Positions 10,086 to 18,483 of a stretch of DNA of 64,000 bases are shown here, piece after piece. This DNA is from Actinomadura macrotermitis. Its GTDB lineage: Bacteria; Actinomycetota; Actinomycetes; Streptosporangiales; Streptosporangiaceae. The DNA lies in contig NZ_WEGH01000006.1 of the NCBI RefSeq assembly GCF_009604375.1, positions 248,001-312,000 of the forward strand, given 5' to 3'. How positions within the stretch are numbered: the first letter of the stretch is position 1; every line of letters begins with the position of its first letter. The notes beneath the pieces were generated by a model. It saw only the letters and a program-made list of their open reading frames with translations. It had not been told where the DNA came from and ran no database searches. Made by a program: the position numbers and the translations under genes.

Positions 10086-11504
10086 TCAGCCGGAGACGAC
10101 CGGGGTGAAAGCGGGCGCCCGGTCCTCGATCGCCTGGGCGGCGTCCAGGATGACGTCCTCGGCGAACCGGCCGCCGATGAGCTGGACGCCGATCGGCAGC
10201 CCGTCCGCCAGCGCCGCCGGCACCGAGACGCCGGGGAAGCCGAGGACCGGCAGCGACGTCATCGGCCACTGCGCCGCGACGATGCCGCGCCCGCGCTCGG
10301 GGTCGAGGATGTCGGCGTCCTGCTCGAAGGGCGGCTCGGCCGACACCGGCGTCAGCAGGATCCGGTCGCGGCCGAGCAGCTCCTGCAGCCGGGTGATCAG
10401 CGTGGCCCGGCGCGCCCAGCCCTGGATGTAGGCGTCGATGCCGGGCTCCTTGCCCCAGATCTGCGCGGCGTACTCGTAGGCGTACCCCAGGTGGACGCGC
10501 AGCGCCTCGTCGCCCATGCCGAGCATGCCGGGCAGGCCGGGCCGCATGTCCTCGAACAGCAGCAGCGACCACAGCCGGGCCGCCTCGGCGAGCAGCGGAA
10601 GCTCCAGCTCCTCCACCTCGTAGCCGGCGTCGGCCAGCCACTGCGCGGCGGTGTCCACGGCGCCGTCGACGGCCGGGTGCGACGTGGCGATGCCGACGTC
10701 GCGCACGACCCCGACCCGGATCGGGCGCGCCCGCGGCGCCGGCTCGGGCAGCGCGGGGACGCCGAACGGGTCGCGCAGGTCGGCGCGCGCCATCGCGCGC
10801 AGGGCGAGGCGCGCGTCGGCCACGTTCCTGGCCAGCGGCCCCTGCACCGCCCAGGCCTGGAAGGTGAGGGGTCCCTCTATCGGGCTGTCCTCGGGAGCGG
10901 TCCAATTGGACACGAGGCCGACCGTCGGGCGGATGCCGACCACGCCGCAGCAGGCGGCGGGGTAGCGGATCGAGCCGCCGATGTCGTTGCCCTGCGCCAG
11001 CGGCGTCATCCCGGCGGCCAGGGAGCTGGCCGCGCCGCCGCTGGAGCCGCCCGGGGTGTGCGCGGCGCTCCACGGGTTGAGGGTCCGGCCGTGCGCGTCG
11101 TTGCCGGAGAACCAGCGCACCGAGAACGCCGGGACGTTGCTGCGGCCGACGAAGACGGCGCCCGCCTCGCGCAGGGCGCCGACGCAGGCGTCGTCCCGCG
11201 CGGCCGTCGCGTCCGCCAGCGGCACCAGCCCGTGCGTCATCAGCCGGCCCTGCTGCGGGGTGTTGATCTTGGTGGAGACCGGCACGCCGTGCAGCGGGCC
11301 GAGCTCGGCGCCGGCGGCGACCGCCGCGTCGGCCCGGCGCGCGTCGGCCAGGGCCTCCTCGGGGCGGACGTCGACCAGCGCGTTCAGCCCGGGGTTGACC
11401 TCCTCGATCCGGTCCAGGCAGGACGCCACGACCTCGGCCGAGGAGATCTCCCGGGTACGGATTCCTGCCGCGAGCTGCGTCGCGGGCATCTGCCAGAGTT
11501 CCAT
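10086..11504 (-). CDS. Amidase-signature family hydrolase
   Basis: The 472-residue protein belongs to the amidase signature family, which uses a Lys-cisSer-Ser triad. The lysine is in GVPVSTKINTP. The glycine/serine stretch TPGGSSGGAASSLAAGM holds the bridging serine, and GNDIGGSIRYPA holds the nucleophile. The substrate is unknown; relatives cleave amides, carbamoyl groups or aryl-alkyl esters. It diverges from a TetR gene, with a perfect palindrome between the two starts, so expression is probably controlled by that regulator. AGGAG lies six bases before the ATG. Confidence 0.85.
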   Translation of the reverse strand: MELWQMPATQLAAGIRTREISSAEVVASCLDRIEEVNPGLNALVDVRPEEALADARRADAAVAAGAELGPLHGVPVSTKINTPQQGRLMTHGLVPLADATAARDDACVGALREAGAVFVGRSNVPAFSVRWFSGNDAHGRTLNPWSAAHTPGGSSGGAASSLAAGMTPLAQGNDIGGSIRYPAACCGVVGIRPTVGLVSNWTAPEDSPIEGPLTFQAWAVQGPLARNVADARLALRAMARADLRDPFGVPALPEPAPRARPIRVGVVRDVGIATSHPAVDGAVDTAAQWLADAGYEVEELELPLLAEAARLWSLLLFEDMRPGLPGMLGMGDEALRVHLGYAYEYAAQIWGKEPGIDAYIQGWARRATLITRLQELLGRDRILLTPVSAEPPFEQDADILDPERGRGIVAAQWPMTSLPVLGFPGVSVPAALADGLPIGVQLIGGRFAEDVILDAAQAIEDRAPAFTPVVSG

Positions 11505-11581
11505 GGCCTGCTCCTAGGCGAGGTGGGGGGCGCGTCCGGCTCGCGCCGGCGGTGCCGAGGAGAGTACGTGATGCAACGCTG

Positions 11582-11602
11582 ATGTACAACGGTGTTGTAC
11601 AT
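11582..11602. promoter_or_regulatory. Perfect TetR-type operator palindrome
   Basis: Nine-base arms ATGTACAAC and GTTGTACAT flank a GGT spacer. The site lies between the amidase start (11504) and the TetR start (11630). Its strength and position make it the likely binding site of the adjacent regulator. Confidence 0.7.
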
Positions 11603-11629
11603 CTGGCCCGCTCTGGTTAACCTGCCCTC

Positions 11630-12211
11630 ATGCCGGTTGAGATCGACGTCGCACAGCGCCTCGCCACCATCGCCGACGCCACCTTGAAGATCGTGGCGGC
11701 GGAGGGCATCGACGGGGTGACCATCCGGGCCGTGGCCAAACGGATCGGCGGCTCCACGACCCTGGTCACCAACTACCTGCCCACCCGCGAGGCCTTACTG
11801 CGCAACGCCATGGAGCACGCCTTCCAGGGCTGGGCGGAGGAGGTGGAGGGGACGGTCGCGGGCAGCGCCGCCGCCGAGCGCCTGGCCGTCGCCGCCCGCT
11901 GGGCGTGCTCCACCACCGAGGAGGACCGGGTGCTGCGCCGGCTCTTCATGGAGATCCTCGGCCGCGCCGAGGCGGGCTCGGAGGCGCTCGAGGTCCTCAA
12001 GGAGGACTCGCGGCAGAGCCGCGACTGGCTGGCCGGCGCCGCCCGCGACGCCGGCGCACCCGACGCGGCCTTCGCCTCCGACGTGCTGCACCTGCTGCTC
12101 CGCGGCTTCTACATCTCCAGCCTCGAAGACCCCGGGCACTGGACGACCGAGCGGGTCCTCCCGCTCGTCGAACGGCTCATCGGCCTGCTGACCGCTCCTC
12201 AGCGGTCCTAG
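11630..12211 (+). CDS. TetR-family regulator, amidase-linked
   Basis: The 193-residue TetR protein has an N-terminal helix-turn-helix (TLKIVAAEGIDGVTIRAVA, then GGSTTLVTNYLPTREALLRN) and a helical C-terminal ligand domain of BetI/AcrR type. Divergent placement from the amidase, with the palindrome at 11582-11602 between them, suggests it represses both genes. Its last 35 bp overlap tail-to-tail with the next TetR gene, which is unusual and could couple the two antisense. Confidence 0.85.
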   Translation: MPVEIDVAQRLATIADATLKIVAAEGIDGVTIRAVAKRIGGSTTLVTNYLPTREALLRNAMEHAFQGWAEEVEGTVAGSAAAERLAVAARWACSTTEEDRVLRRLFMEILGRAEAGSEALEVLKEDSRQSRDWLAGAARDAGAPDAAFASDVLHLLLRGFYISSLEDPGHWTTERVLPLVERLIGLLTAPQRS

Positions 12212-12836
12212 CGGAGAGGTGTCCCCCATGGACCGGACCGTCCGGCGCGGCCCGCCCCTCCCCCAGCCCCGCGATCATCTGCAGGGCGAGGGCCTTCATG
12301 CCCGCGTGGCGCGCCGCCGGGAACGGCAGCGACGCCAGGGTGGAGTGGCCGAACGCCATCGCGATGAGGGCGTAGGCGAGCTGCAGGCTCTCCGCCGGCC
12401 CGCAGCCGGGGGCGGCCTCGCGGATCGTCCTGGCGATCTGACCCTCCAGCCGGGCGTAGCTGTCGTAGATCCGGCCGCGCAGCCGGACGTCGTGCATCGC
12501 CCCGCCGATGAGCGCCTCGATGACCAGGTCGTCCTCGTTGCGCGCCATCCGCGGCCCGAACAGGTAGTCCACCAGCGCGGGCAGCCGCTCGTGCGGCGCA
12601 CGGTCGGCGAGGGCGGCGTGCATCTCCTCGAAGTACGGCGTGATGACGTGTTCCCACAGCGCGTCGATGAGCTCGTCGCGGTTGCCGGCGTAGTGCCGGA
12701 CATGCGAGCGGCTCATGCCGGCCACGGCCGCGATCCGCTCCTGGGTGCTCCCGGCCAGGCCGTACCGGGCCACCGACCGGGCGGCCGCCTCCAGGATCTG
12801 CCGCCGCCGCTCGACGGCGAGGCTCGGCCGTCCCAT
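12177..12836 (-). CDS. TetR-family regulator, transporter-linked
   Basis: The 219-residue TetR protein starts MGRPSLAVERRRQILEAAA. The recognition helix region is GMSRSHVRHYAGNRDELIDALWEHV. I chose the ATG at 12836 because AAGGAGG lies a few bases before it; an upstream in-frame ATG at 12893 lacks such a site. It diverges from the peptide-transport operon across a 378-bp gap that holds a dyad, so control of that operon is likely. Its 3' end overlaps the convergent TetR gene. Confidence 0.83.
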   Translation of the reverse strand: MGRPSLAVERRRQILEAAARSVARYGLAGSTQERIAAVAGMSRSHVRHYAGNRDELIDALWEHVITPYFEEMHAALADRAPHERLPALVDYLFGPRMARNEDDLVIEALIGGAMHDVRLRGRIYDSYARLEGQIARTIREAAPGCGPAESLQLAYALIAMAFGHSTLASLPFPAARHAGMKALALQMIAGLGEGRAAPDGPVHGGHLSARTAEERSAGR

Positions 12837-13214
12837 CGGGCCTCCTTCGTGGACGCATAGTTTTTCAACCCTGACGATCCAGGTCCGGCCCACGGTATCC
12901 CACGATCAACCGACGTGAGCGATATTACGTCGTTGACCTGCAGAAACGCATTCCCATTCCCCATCTCGGCACGCCTTGCCCCACGGTGTTCATTTTTTGT
13001 TTTGCAGTATTGACAATCAATGGACCGCCGAGCACGCTAGGCGCCACGGCCCGGATCTCAAGGGCCCGCCCGACCGCACCGCGCAGCCGCGCAGGCCGGT
13101 CACCCCGTTTCCCGCAGCGCCCCGCGCGCCACCCCGCGCCGGACCGGGCCCGTCTCTCCCCCGGCCTCCGGCGGCCCGTCCCGTTCCGGCCCGCCCGTCT
13201 CGAAGGGTCCGCTC
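12837..13214. promoter_or_regulatory. Divergent control region of the peptide-transport operon
   Basis: No ORF here looks real. The first half is AT-richer than its surroundings. A dyad CGACGT (12911-12916) / ACGTCG (12927-12932), extended by CAAC / GTTG, is a plausible operator. TTGACC at 12933-12938 and TTGACA at 13010-13015 are -35-like, but no convincing -10 box sits at standard spacing from either. A long leader before 13215 is possible. Confidence 0.4.
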
Positions 13215-14834
13215 ATGTCCCGTCCCCGTCTGACCGCGCTCGCCGCGGTCCTCGCCGGCCCCGGCGTCCTCGCCGCCTGTACCAGCGGCGGCACCGCCGC
13301 GACGCAGGCGGCCGCCCCGGCACTCACCACGTCCGTCCCGGCGCCGGCCAAGGACGTCGACACCCTCACCTGGAACCTGCCGCCGGGTGAGCCGCCGACG
13401 CTGGACCCGGCCCAGGCGGCCATCGAGTCCATCAGCACCGTCGAGTCCAACATGTGCGAGGGCCTGTTCACCTTCGGCCCGAACTATGAGCGCGTGCCCG
13501 CGCTCGCCACCTCCGCCGAGCAGCGCGGCCCGCTCACCCACGTGATCCACCTGCGCCAGGGCGTGAGGTTCTGGGACGGCAGGCCGGTCACCGCCGAGGA
13601 CGTCGTCTACAGCGTCCAGCGCGTCCTCGACCCCAGGCTCGGCTCGCCCTTCATCGCCTGGGCGGCGAACCTGCGCGACATCCGGATCACCGGCCGCGAC
13701 GAGATCACCATCAGGCTGAAGAAGCCGGACGTCATCGTCCCCAACTTCTTCGCCATGCCCGCCTTCCACGTCGTGCAGAAGGCCGCCGCCGAAGCCGCCG
13801 GCAAGGGCTTCGGGGCCGCCGGGCGCGGCGTGGTGTGCACCGGCCCCTACAAGCTCGCCGGCTGGACGCAGGGCAAGGACATCACCCTCACCCGCAACGA
13901 CGGCTGGTGGAACACCCCCGCCAGGCCCAAGGTCAAGAACGTGAAGTTCACGTTCGTCTCCGACCCGTCCGCGCAGACCGCCGCGCTGAACAGCGGCGAC
14001 GTGGACGGCGAGTTCGCCGTCCCGCGCGCCGCCCACAAGCAGCTGGCCGGCAAGGGGCGCATGCTGTTCGGGCAGAGCCTCGGCCCCACCTTCCTGTCGG
14101 TGCTGAACCAGAAGGGCGCGCTCGGCGACCCGGCCGCCCGGCAGGCCCTGCGGTCCCTGATCGACTACAAGGGGATCATCAGGTCGGTCTACCAGGGCTC
14201 GGCGCAGCCGCTGCGGGCGCTCGTACCGCCGGCGGCCTGGGGGTACGCCAAGGACGTCTACCGGGCCGAGTACGACAAGCTGCCCGAGCCGTCGCAGGAC
14301 CTGGCCAAGGCCAAGGCCCTGGTCGCCGGGTCCGCCCGGGCCAAGCAGAAGATCGTCCTGACCTACACCACGGCCATCGAGGAAGAGAGCCGGATCGCCA
14401 CTGCGATCGCCGACTCCGCCAAGCAGGCGGGCATGAACATCGAGCTGAAGCCCCTCACGGCCCAGCAGTACGGCGCGATGTTCTCCTCGCCCCAGGCGCG
14501 GGCCGGCACCGACCTGTTCCTGGCCTCCGGCTACCTGGACTTCCCCGAGCCGCTGACGTACTACCAGTTCTTCACGACCGGGAACTTCTACAACTTCTCC
14601 GGCTACAGCAACAAGGACTACGACGCCGCCATCGACACGGCGATCTCCACGGCCGACCCGGCCGCCCGCGCCCGCCTGGTGACCAGGGCGCAGGCCATCA
14701 TGGCCGAGGACCTGGTCAACATCCCGATCGCGACGCAGTACGTCAACGCCTACCACGGGCCCGGCCTGACCGGTCTCGTCCCGCGGCAGAGCTACCTGCA
14801 CACGCCCTGGGCGACCACGCTCGGCGGCAAGTGA
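13215..14834 (+). CDS. ABC transporter solute-binding lipoprotein, family 5
   Basis: The 539-residue peptide/nickel-type binding protein has a basic, hydrophobic signal ending in the lipobox LAAC, with cysteine 22 as the lipidation site. Mature-domain motifs match family 5 proteins: LDPAQAAIESISTVESNMCEGLF, LRQGVRFWDGRPVTAEDVVYSVQRVLDP, and a C-terminal IATQYVNAYHGPGLTGLVP. It would capture a peptide or similar solute outside the membrane for the two permeases encoded directly downstream (TGATG overlap). GAAGGG lies before the ATG. The ligand cannot be read from sequence. Confidence 0.87.
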   Translation: MSRPRLTALAAVLAGPGVLAACTSGGTAATQAAAPALTTSVPAPAKDVDTLTWNLPPGEPPTLDPAQAAIESISTVESNMCEGLFTFGPNYERVPALATSAEQRGPLTHVIHLRQGVRFWDGRPVTAEDVVYSVQRVLDPRLGSPFIAWAANLRDIRITGRDEITIRLKKPDVIVPNFFAMPAFHVVQKAAAEAAGKGFGAAGRGVVCTGPYKLAGWTQGKDITLTRNDGWWNTPARPKVKNVKFTFVSDPSAQTAALNSGDVDGEFAVPRAAHKQLAGKGRMLFGQSLGPTFLSVLNQKGALGDPAARQALRSLIDYKGIIRSVYQGSAQPLRALVPPAAWGYAKDVYRAEYDKLPEPSQDLAKAKALVAGSARAKQKIVLTYTTAIEEESRIATAIADSAKQAGMNIELKPLTAQQYGAMFSSPQARAGTDLFLASGYLDFPEPLTYYQFFTTGNFYNFSGYSNKDYDAAIDTAISTADPAARARLVTRAQAIMAEDLVNIPIATQYVNAYHGPGLTGLVPRQSYLHTPWATTLGGK

Positions 14835-15796
14835 TGACGGCGCGCACCCTCGCGGCCTGGATCGGCAAGCGCGCCCTCGGCGCGGTGCTCACCGTCCTGG
14901 CCGCCTCGATCCTCATCTACGGCGCGCTGCGCCTGGTCCCCGGGGACCCGGTGCTGGCGCTGACCGCCGGCCGCCGCCTCACCCCGGAGCAGATCGAGGC
15001 CGTGCGCCACCGCTACGGCCTCGACCAGGGCTTCCTGCAGGGATATCTGGGATGGATCGGCGACGCGCTCCGCCTGGACCTCGGCACCTCGTTCAACTAC
15101 CAGACCGGCGTCACCTCGCTCATCACCGGCCGGCTCGGCGTGTCCGGCCTGCTGGTCGCCTACTCGGCGGTGCTGGCGATCGGGTTCGGCACGGCGGTCG
15201 CGCTGGTGTCGGCGGTCAAGGGCGGCTTGGTCGACCGGCTGGCGTCCGTCGCGGCGTCCGTCACCACCGCGACGCCGACGTTCGTGGCGGCCATCGGGCT
15301 GCTCGCGCTGTTCTCGGCCGGTCTCGGCTGGTTCCCCGCCACCGGCGCCGGCGACGGCTTCGCGGACCGGCTGTGGCACCTGACCCTGCCCGCGGTCGCC
15401 ATGTCGATCGCCGCCTTCGGCGTCCTCGCCCGGGTCGGCAACGCGGCGTTCGCCGAGGAGCTCGGCCGCGAGCACGTGGAGGTGGCGCGCAGCCGCGGGG
15501 CGGGCGGCGCCGCGGTGATCCGCAGGCACGTGGTGCGCAACGCGCTCGGGCCGCTGCTGACGGTCGCCGGCCTGCTGGTGGCGAGCCTGTTCGTCGGGTC
15601 CGCCGTCGTGGAGACCGCGTTCGGCCTGGACGGTGTCGGCTCGCTGCTGGTCAGCTCGGTGTCGCGGCAGGACTTCCCCGTCGTCCAGGGCATCGCGCTC
15701 ATCGCGGTCCTGCTGTTCGTCACCGTCAACACCCTGGTGGACCTGGCGCTGCCGTTCATCGACCCGCGCGTGACCGTCGGGGGGCTCGGCCGATGA
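14834..15796 (+). CDS. ABC transporter permease, DppB-like
   Basis: The 320-residue inner-membrane permease has about six membrane segments. The first is residues 15-33 (ALGAVLTVLAASILIYGAL), followed by the family LRLVPGDPVLAL motif. The cytoplasmic EAA loop appears as LGREHVEVARSRGAGGAAVIRRHVVRNAL. It pairs with the DppC-like permease, whose start overlaps its stop by four bases. Together they form the channel of a peptide-type importer. Confidence 0.87.
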   Translation: MTARTLAAWIGKRALGAVLTVLAASILIYGALRLVPGDPVLALTAGRRLTPEQIEAVRHRYGLDQGFLQGYLGWIGDALRLDLGTSFNYQTGVTSLITGRLGVSGLLVAYSAVLAIGFGTAVALVSAVKGGLVDRLASVAASVTTATPTFVAAIGLLALFSAGLGWFPATGAGDGFADRLWHLTLPAVAMSIAAFGVLARVGNAAFAEELGREHVEVARSRGAGGAAVIRRHVVRNALGPLLTVAGLLVASLFVGSAVVETAFGLDGVGSLLVSSVSRQDFPVVQGIALIAVLLFVTVNTLVDLALPFIDPRVTVGGLGR

Positions 15797-16659
15797 CGCT
15801 GACGATCCCCGCGCTGCGGGCCCGATCCGCCAGGAGGCGGCGGCGCCGCCCGCTCGGCCTCGTGCTCGCGGCCGCGTTCCTGCTCGCCGTCACCCTCACC
15901 GGGCTGCTCGCCCCCGTGCTCGCCCCGCGGTCCCCGGACGCCACGAGCCTGCTGGACTCGCTGGCCCCGCCGGGAACGGCGGGACACCTGCTCGGCACCG
16001 ACTCCACCGGCCGGGACGTGCTGTCGCGGCTGATGTACGGCGCCCGGCTCTCGCTGATCGCACCCCTCGGCGTGGTGCTGCTGTCGGGGACGGCCGGGAC
16101 CGTGCTCGGCCTGCTCGCCGCCCGCGCGGGAGGCTGGGTCGACGCCGTGCTCTCGCGCGGCATGGACATCGTCTTCTCCTTCCCGAGCCTGCTGCTGGCG
16201 ATGCTCGTCGTGGCGGTGTCCGGGCCGGGGCTGCTCGCCCCCATCTGCGCCCTCGCCGTCGGCTACACGCCGTTCGTCGGCCGGGTCGTGCGCAGCGCGG
16301 CGATGCAGGAGGGCGCGCGCCCCTACATGGAGAGCTACCGCGTCATGGGCTTCGGCGAGCCGTGGGTGGCGGTCCGCCACCTGCTGCCCAACATCCTGCC
16401 GATGCTCGTCGCGCAGAGCGCCCTCGCCTTCGGCTACGCGCTGACGGACCTGGCGGCGCTGTCCTACCTCGGGCTCGGGGTGCGGCCGCCGGCCGCCGAC
16501 TGGGGCTCGATGATCAGCCAGGCGCAGAGCGCCATCCTGCAGGGCGCGCCGTGGAGCGGGCTGATCCCCGGCCTGGCGGTCCTGCTGACCGTGGTGAGCG
16601 TCAACGTGCTCGGCGAGCACCTCGGCGGGTCCATCGGCCGGAAGCGGGAGGGAGCGTGA
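15793..16659 (+). CDS. ABC transporter permease, DppC-like
   Basis: The 288-residue permease opens with an arginine-rich cytoplasmic tail (ARSARRRRRRPLG) and a membrane segment. It carries the DppC hallmark LLGTDSTGRDVLSRLMYGARLSL. The EAA-type loop is EGARPYMESYRVMGFGEPWVAVRHLLPNIL. It partners the DppB-like protein and contacts the two ATPases encoded next. The ATGA overlap with the upstream gene supports the start. Confidence 0.87.
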   Translation: MTLTIPALRARSARRRRRRPLGLVLAAAFLLAVTLTGLLAPVLAPRSPDATSLLDSLAPPGTAGHLLGTDSTGRDVLSRLMYGARLSLIAPLGVVLLSGTAGTVLGLLAARAGGWVDAVLSRGMDIVFSFPSLLLAMLVVAVSGPGLLAPICALAVGYTPFVGRVVRSAAMQEGARPYMESYRVMGFGEPWVAVRHLLPNILPMLVAQSALAFGYALTDLAALSYLGLGVRPPAADWGSMISQAQSAILQGAPWSGLIPGLAVLLTVVSVNVLGEHLGGSIGRKREGA

Positions 16660-16661
16660 AG

Positions 16662-17657
16662 ATGCTCGCGAAGACGACAGAGGCCGCCACGCACCGCGAC
16701 GCCCTCGGCATCACGGGGCTGAGCCTGGCGATCGGCACCGGCGCGGACACGGTGCCGCTGCTGGCCGGCGTCACCGTCCGGGTCGGGCGGGGCGAGACCG
16801 TCGGCCTGGTCGGCGAGTCCGGCTCGGGCAAGTCGCTGACGGCGCGCAGCGCCCTCGGCATGCTGCCCCGCGGCGCCCGCACCACCGGGACCGTCACGGC
16901 CGGCGGCGTCGACGTGCTCGGCGCGGGGCGCCGGGAGCTGCGCGACCTGCGGCGCACCCGGGTGTCGATGATCTTTCAGGACCCGCGGGCGTCGATCAAT
17001 CCGGTGCGCCGCGTCGGCGACTACCTCACCGAGGGGCTGCGGGCCCGCGGCGTGTCCGCGCACGCCGCCGGCGAGAAGGCGCTGGACCTGCTCGGCCAGG
17101 TCGGCATCCGCGACCCGCTGGGCGCGCTGCGCCGGTTCCCGCACGAGTTCTCCGGCGGCATGCTGCAGCGCGTCATGATCGCCGGGGCGCTGTCCACCGA
17201 GCCGGAGCTGCTGCTCGCCGACGAGCCCACCACCGCGCTGGACGTCACCACCCAGGCCGAGGTGGTCGGGCTGCTGAAGGACATGCAGCGGGCCCACGGC
17301 ACCGGCATGCTCTTCGTGACGCACGACCTGGACCTCGCCGCCGCCATCTGCGACCGCGTCTACGTCATGTACGCGGGCCGCATCGTGGAGGAGGCCGCCG
17401 GCTCCGCGCTCTTCGGCGCGCCCGCGCACCCCTACACGCGGGCGCTGCTGGAGGCGAGCCCGTCCGTGCACGGCGACCGGGCCGTGATCAAGGCGATCCG
17501 GGGGCGCCCGCTGGCGCTCGCCGAGTCGCCGCCCGGCTGCTCGTTCCGCGACCGCTGCCCGCTCGCGGACGACGCGTGCGCCGGGGCCGTGCCCGCCCAC
17601 CGACGGCACGGGGCCTCGACGGCCGCGTGCCTGCGCCCGGAACAGGTGACGCCATGA
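16662..17657 (+). CDS. Peptide ABC transporter ATP-binding protein, DppD-like
   Basis: The 331-residue ATPase has Walker A GESGSGKS, a Q-loop in IFQDPRASINP, the signature FSGGMLQRVMIAGAL, Walker B LLADEPTTALD and the H-loop histidine in FVTHDLDLAAAICDRV. The C-terminal cysteine-bearing extension (PPGCSFRDRCPLADDACAG) is the oligopeptide-transporter domain that can bind an Fe-S cluster in relatives. I chose the ATG at 16662, nine bases after GGAGG. A GTG at 16656, overlapping the upstream stop, is the alternative. Confidence 0.87.
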   Translation: MLAKTTEAATHRDALGITGLSLAIGTGADTVPLLAGVTVRVGRGETVGLVGESGSGKSLTARSALGMLPRGARTTGTVTAGGVDVLGAGRRELRDLRRTRVSMIFQDPRASINPVRRVGDYLTEGLRARGVSAHAAGEKALDLLGQVGIRDPLGALRRFPHEFSGGMLQRVMIAGALSTEPELLLADEPTTALDVTTQAEVVGLLKDMQRAHGTGMLFVTHDLDLAAAICDRVYVMYAGRIVEEAAGSALFGAPAHPYTRALLEASPSVHGDRAVIKAIRGRPLALAESPPGCSFRDRCPLADDACAGAVPAHRRHGASTAACLRPEQVTP

Positions 17658-18460
17658 CCATCCCCGTGCTGCGCGCCGAGTCGCTGGTGAAGCGGTTCGG
17701 CGGTTTCACCGCCGTCGACGACGTGAGCTTCGAGCTGATGCCGGGCGGCTCGCTCGGCATCGTCGGCGAGTCGGGCTCGGGCAAGACGACCACGGCCCGC
17801 ATCCTGGCCGGGCTGGAGCAGCCGACCTCGGGGACCGTCACGCTCGCCGGGCGGGCCCTGGAGGGCGATTCGCGCCGCGCCCGGCGGCAGCGCGCGGGCC
17901 GGCTCCAGATGATCTTCCAGGACCCCTACGGCTCCTTCGACCCGCGCCAGAGCATCGCCCGGTCCATCGCCGAGCCGATGCGGCTGCACGCGCCCGGCAC
18001 CCGCAAGGAGCACCGGGCGCGCGTCGCCGAGCTGCTGGACCAGGTCGGGCTGAGCAGCCGCGTGGGCGAAGCGCTGCCGCGCGACCTGTCGGGCGGCCAG
18101 CGGCAGCGCGCCGCGATCGCCCGCGCGCTCGGCATGGCGCCGCGCGTGCTGGTGCTGGACGAGGCCGTCGCCGCGCTCGACGTCTCGATCCAGGCGCAGA
18201 TCCTGACCCTGCTGGACGAACTGCGCCGCGAGACCGGCATCTCGTACGTGTTCGTCGGCCACGACCTCGCGGTCGTCCGCTACATCACCGACACCGCCAT
18301 CGTGATGCGGCACGGCCGCGTCGTCGAGCGCGGTGAGACCGAGCGCGTCCTGCGCGCCCCGCAGCACCCCTACACCCGCCTGCTGCTCGACTCCATCCCC
18401 TCCCCGGACTGGGACCTGGAGCGGGTGGCGCGGGACCGCCGCGCGCTCGACCCGCGCTGA
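17654..18460 (+). CDS. Peptide ABC transporter ATP-binding protein, DppF-like
   Basis: The 268-residue second ATPase has Walker A GESGSGKTTTARIL, the Q-loop MIFQDPYGSFDPRQ, the signature LSGGQRQRAAIARAL, Walker B VLVLDEAVAALD and the switch histidine in FVGHDLAVV. It lacks the cysteine-rich extension of its partner, as is typical for DppF/OppF. The start overlaps the previous stop by four bases. With the four genes upstream it completes a five-component importer. Confidence 0.87.
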   Translation: MTIPVLRAESLVKRFGGFTAVDDVSFELMPGGSLGIVGESGSGKTTTARILAGLEQPTSGTVTLAGRALEGDSRRARRQRAGRLQMIFQDPYGSFDPRQSIARSIAEPMRLHAPGTRKEHRARVAELLDQVGLSSRVGEALPRDLSGGQRQRAAIARALGMAPRVLVLDEAVAALDVSIQAQILTLLDELRRETGISYVFVGHDLAVVRYITDTAIVMRHGRVVERGETERVLRAPQHPYTRLLLDSIPSPDWDLERVARDRRALDPR

Positions 18461-18483
18461 CCTTTCACCCACGGAGACCTCAC

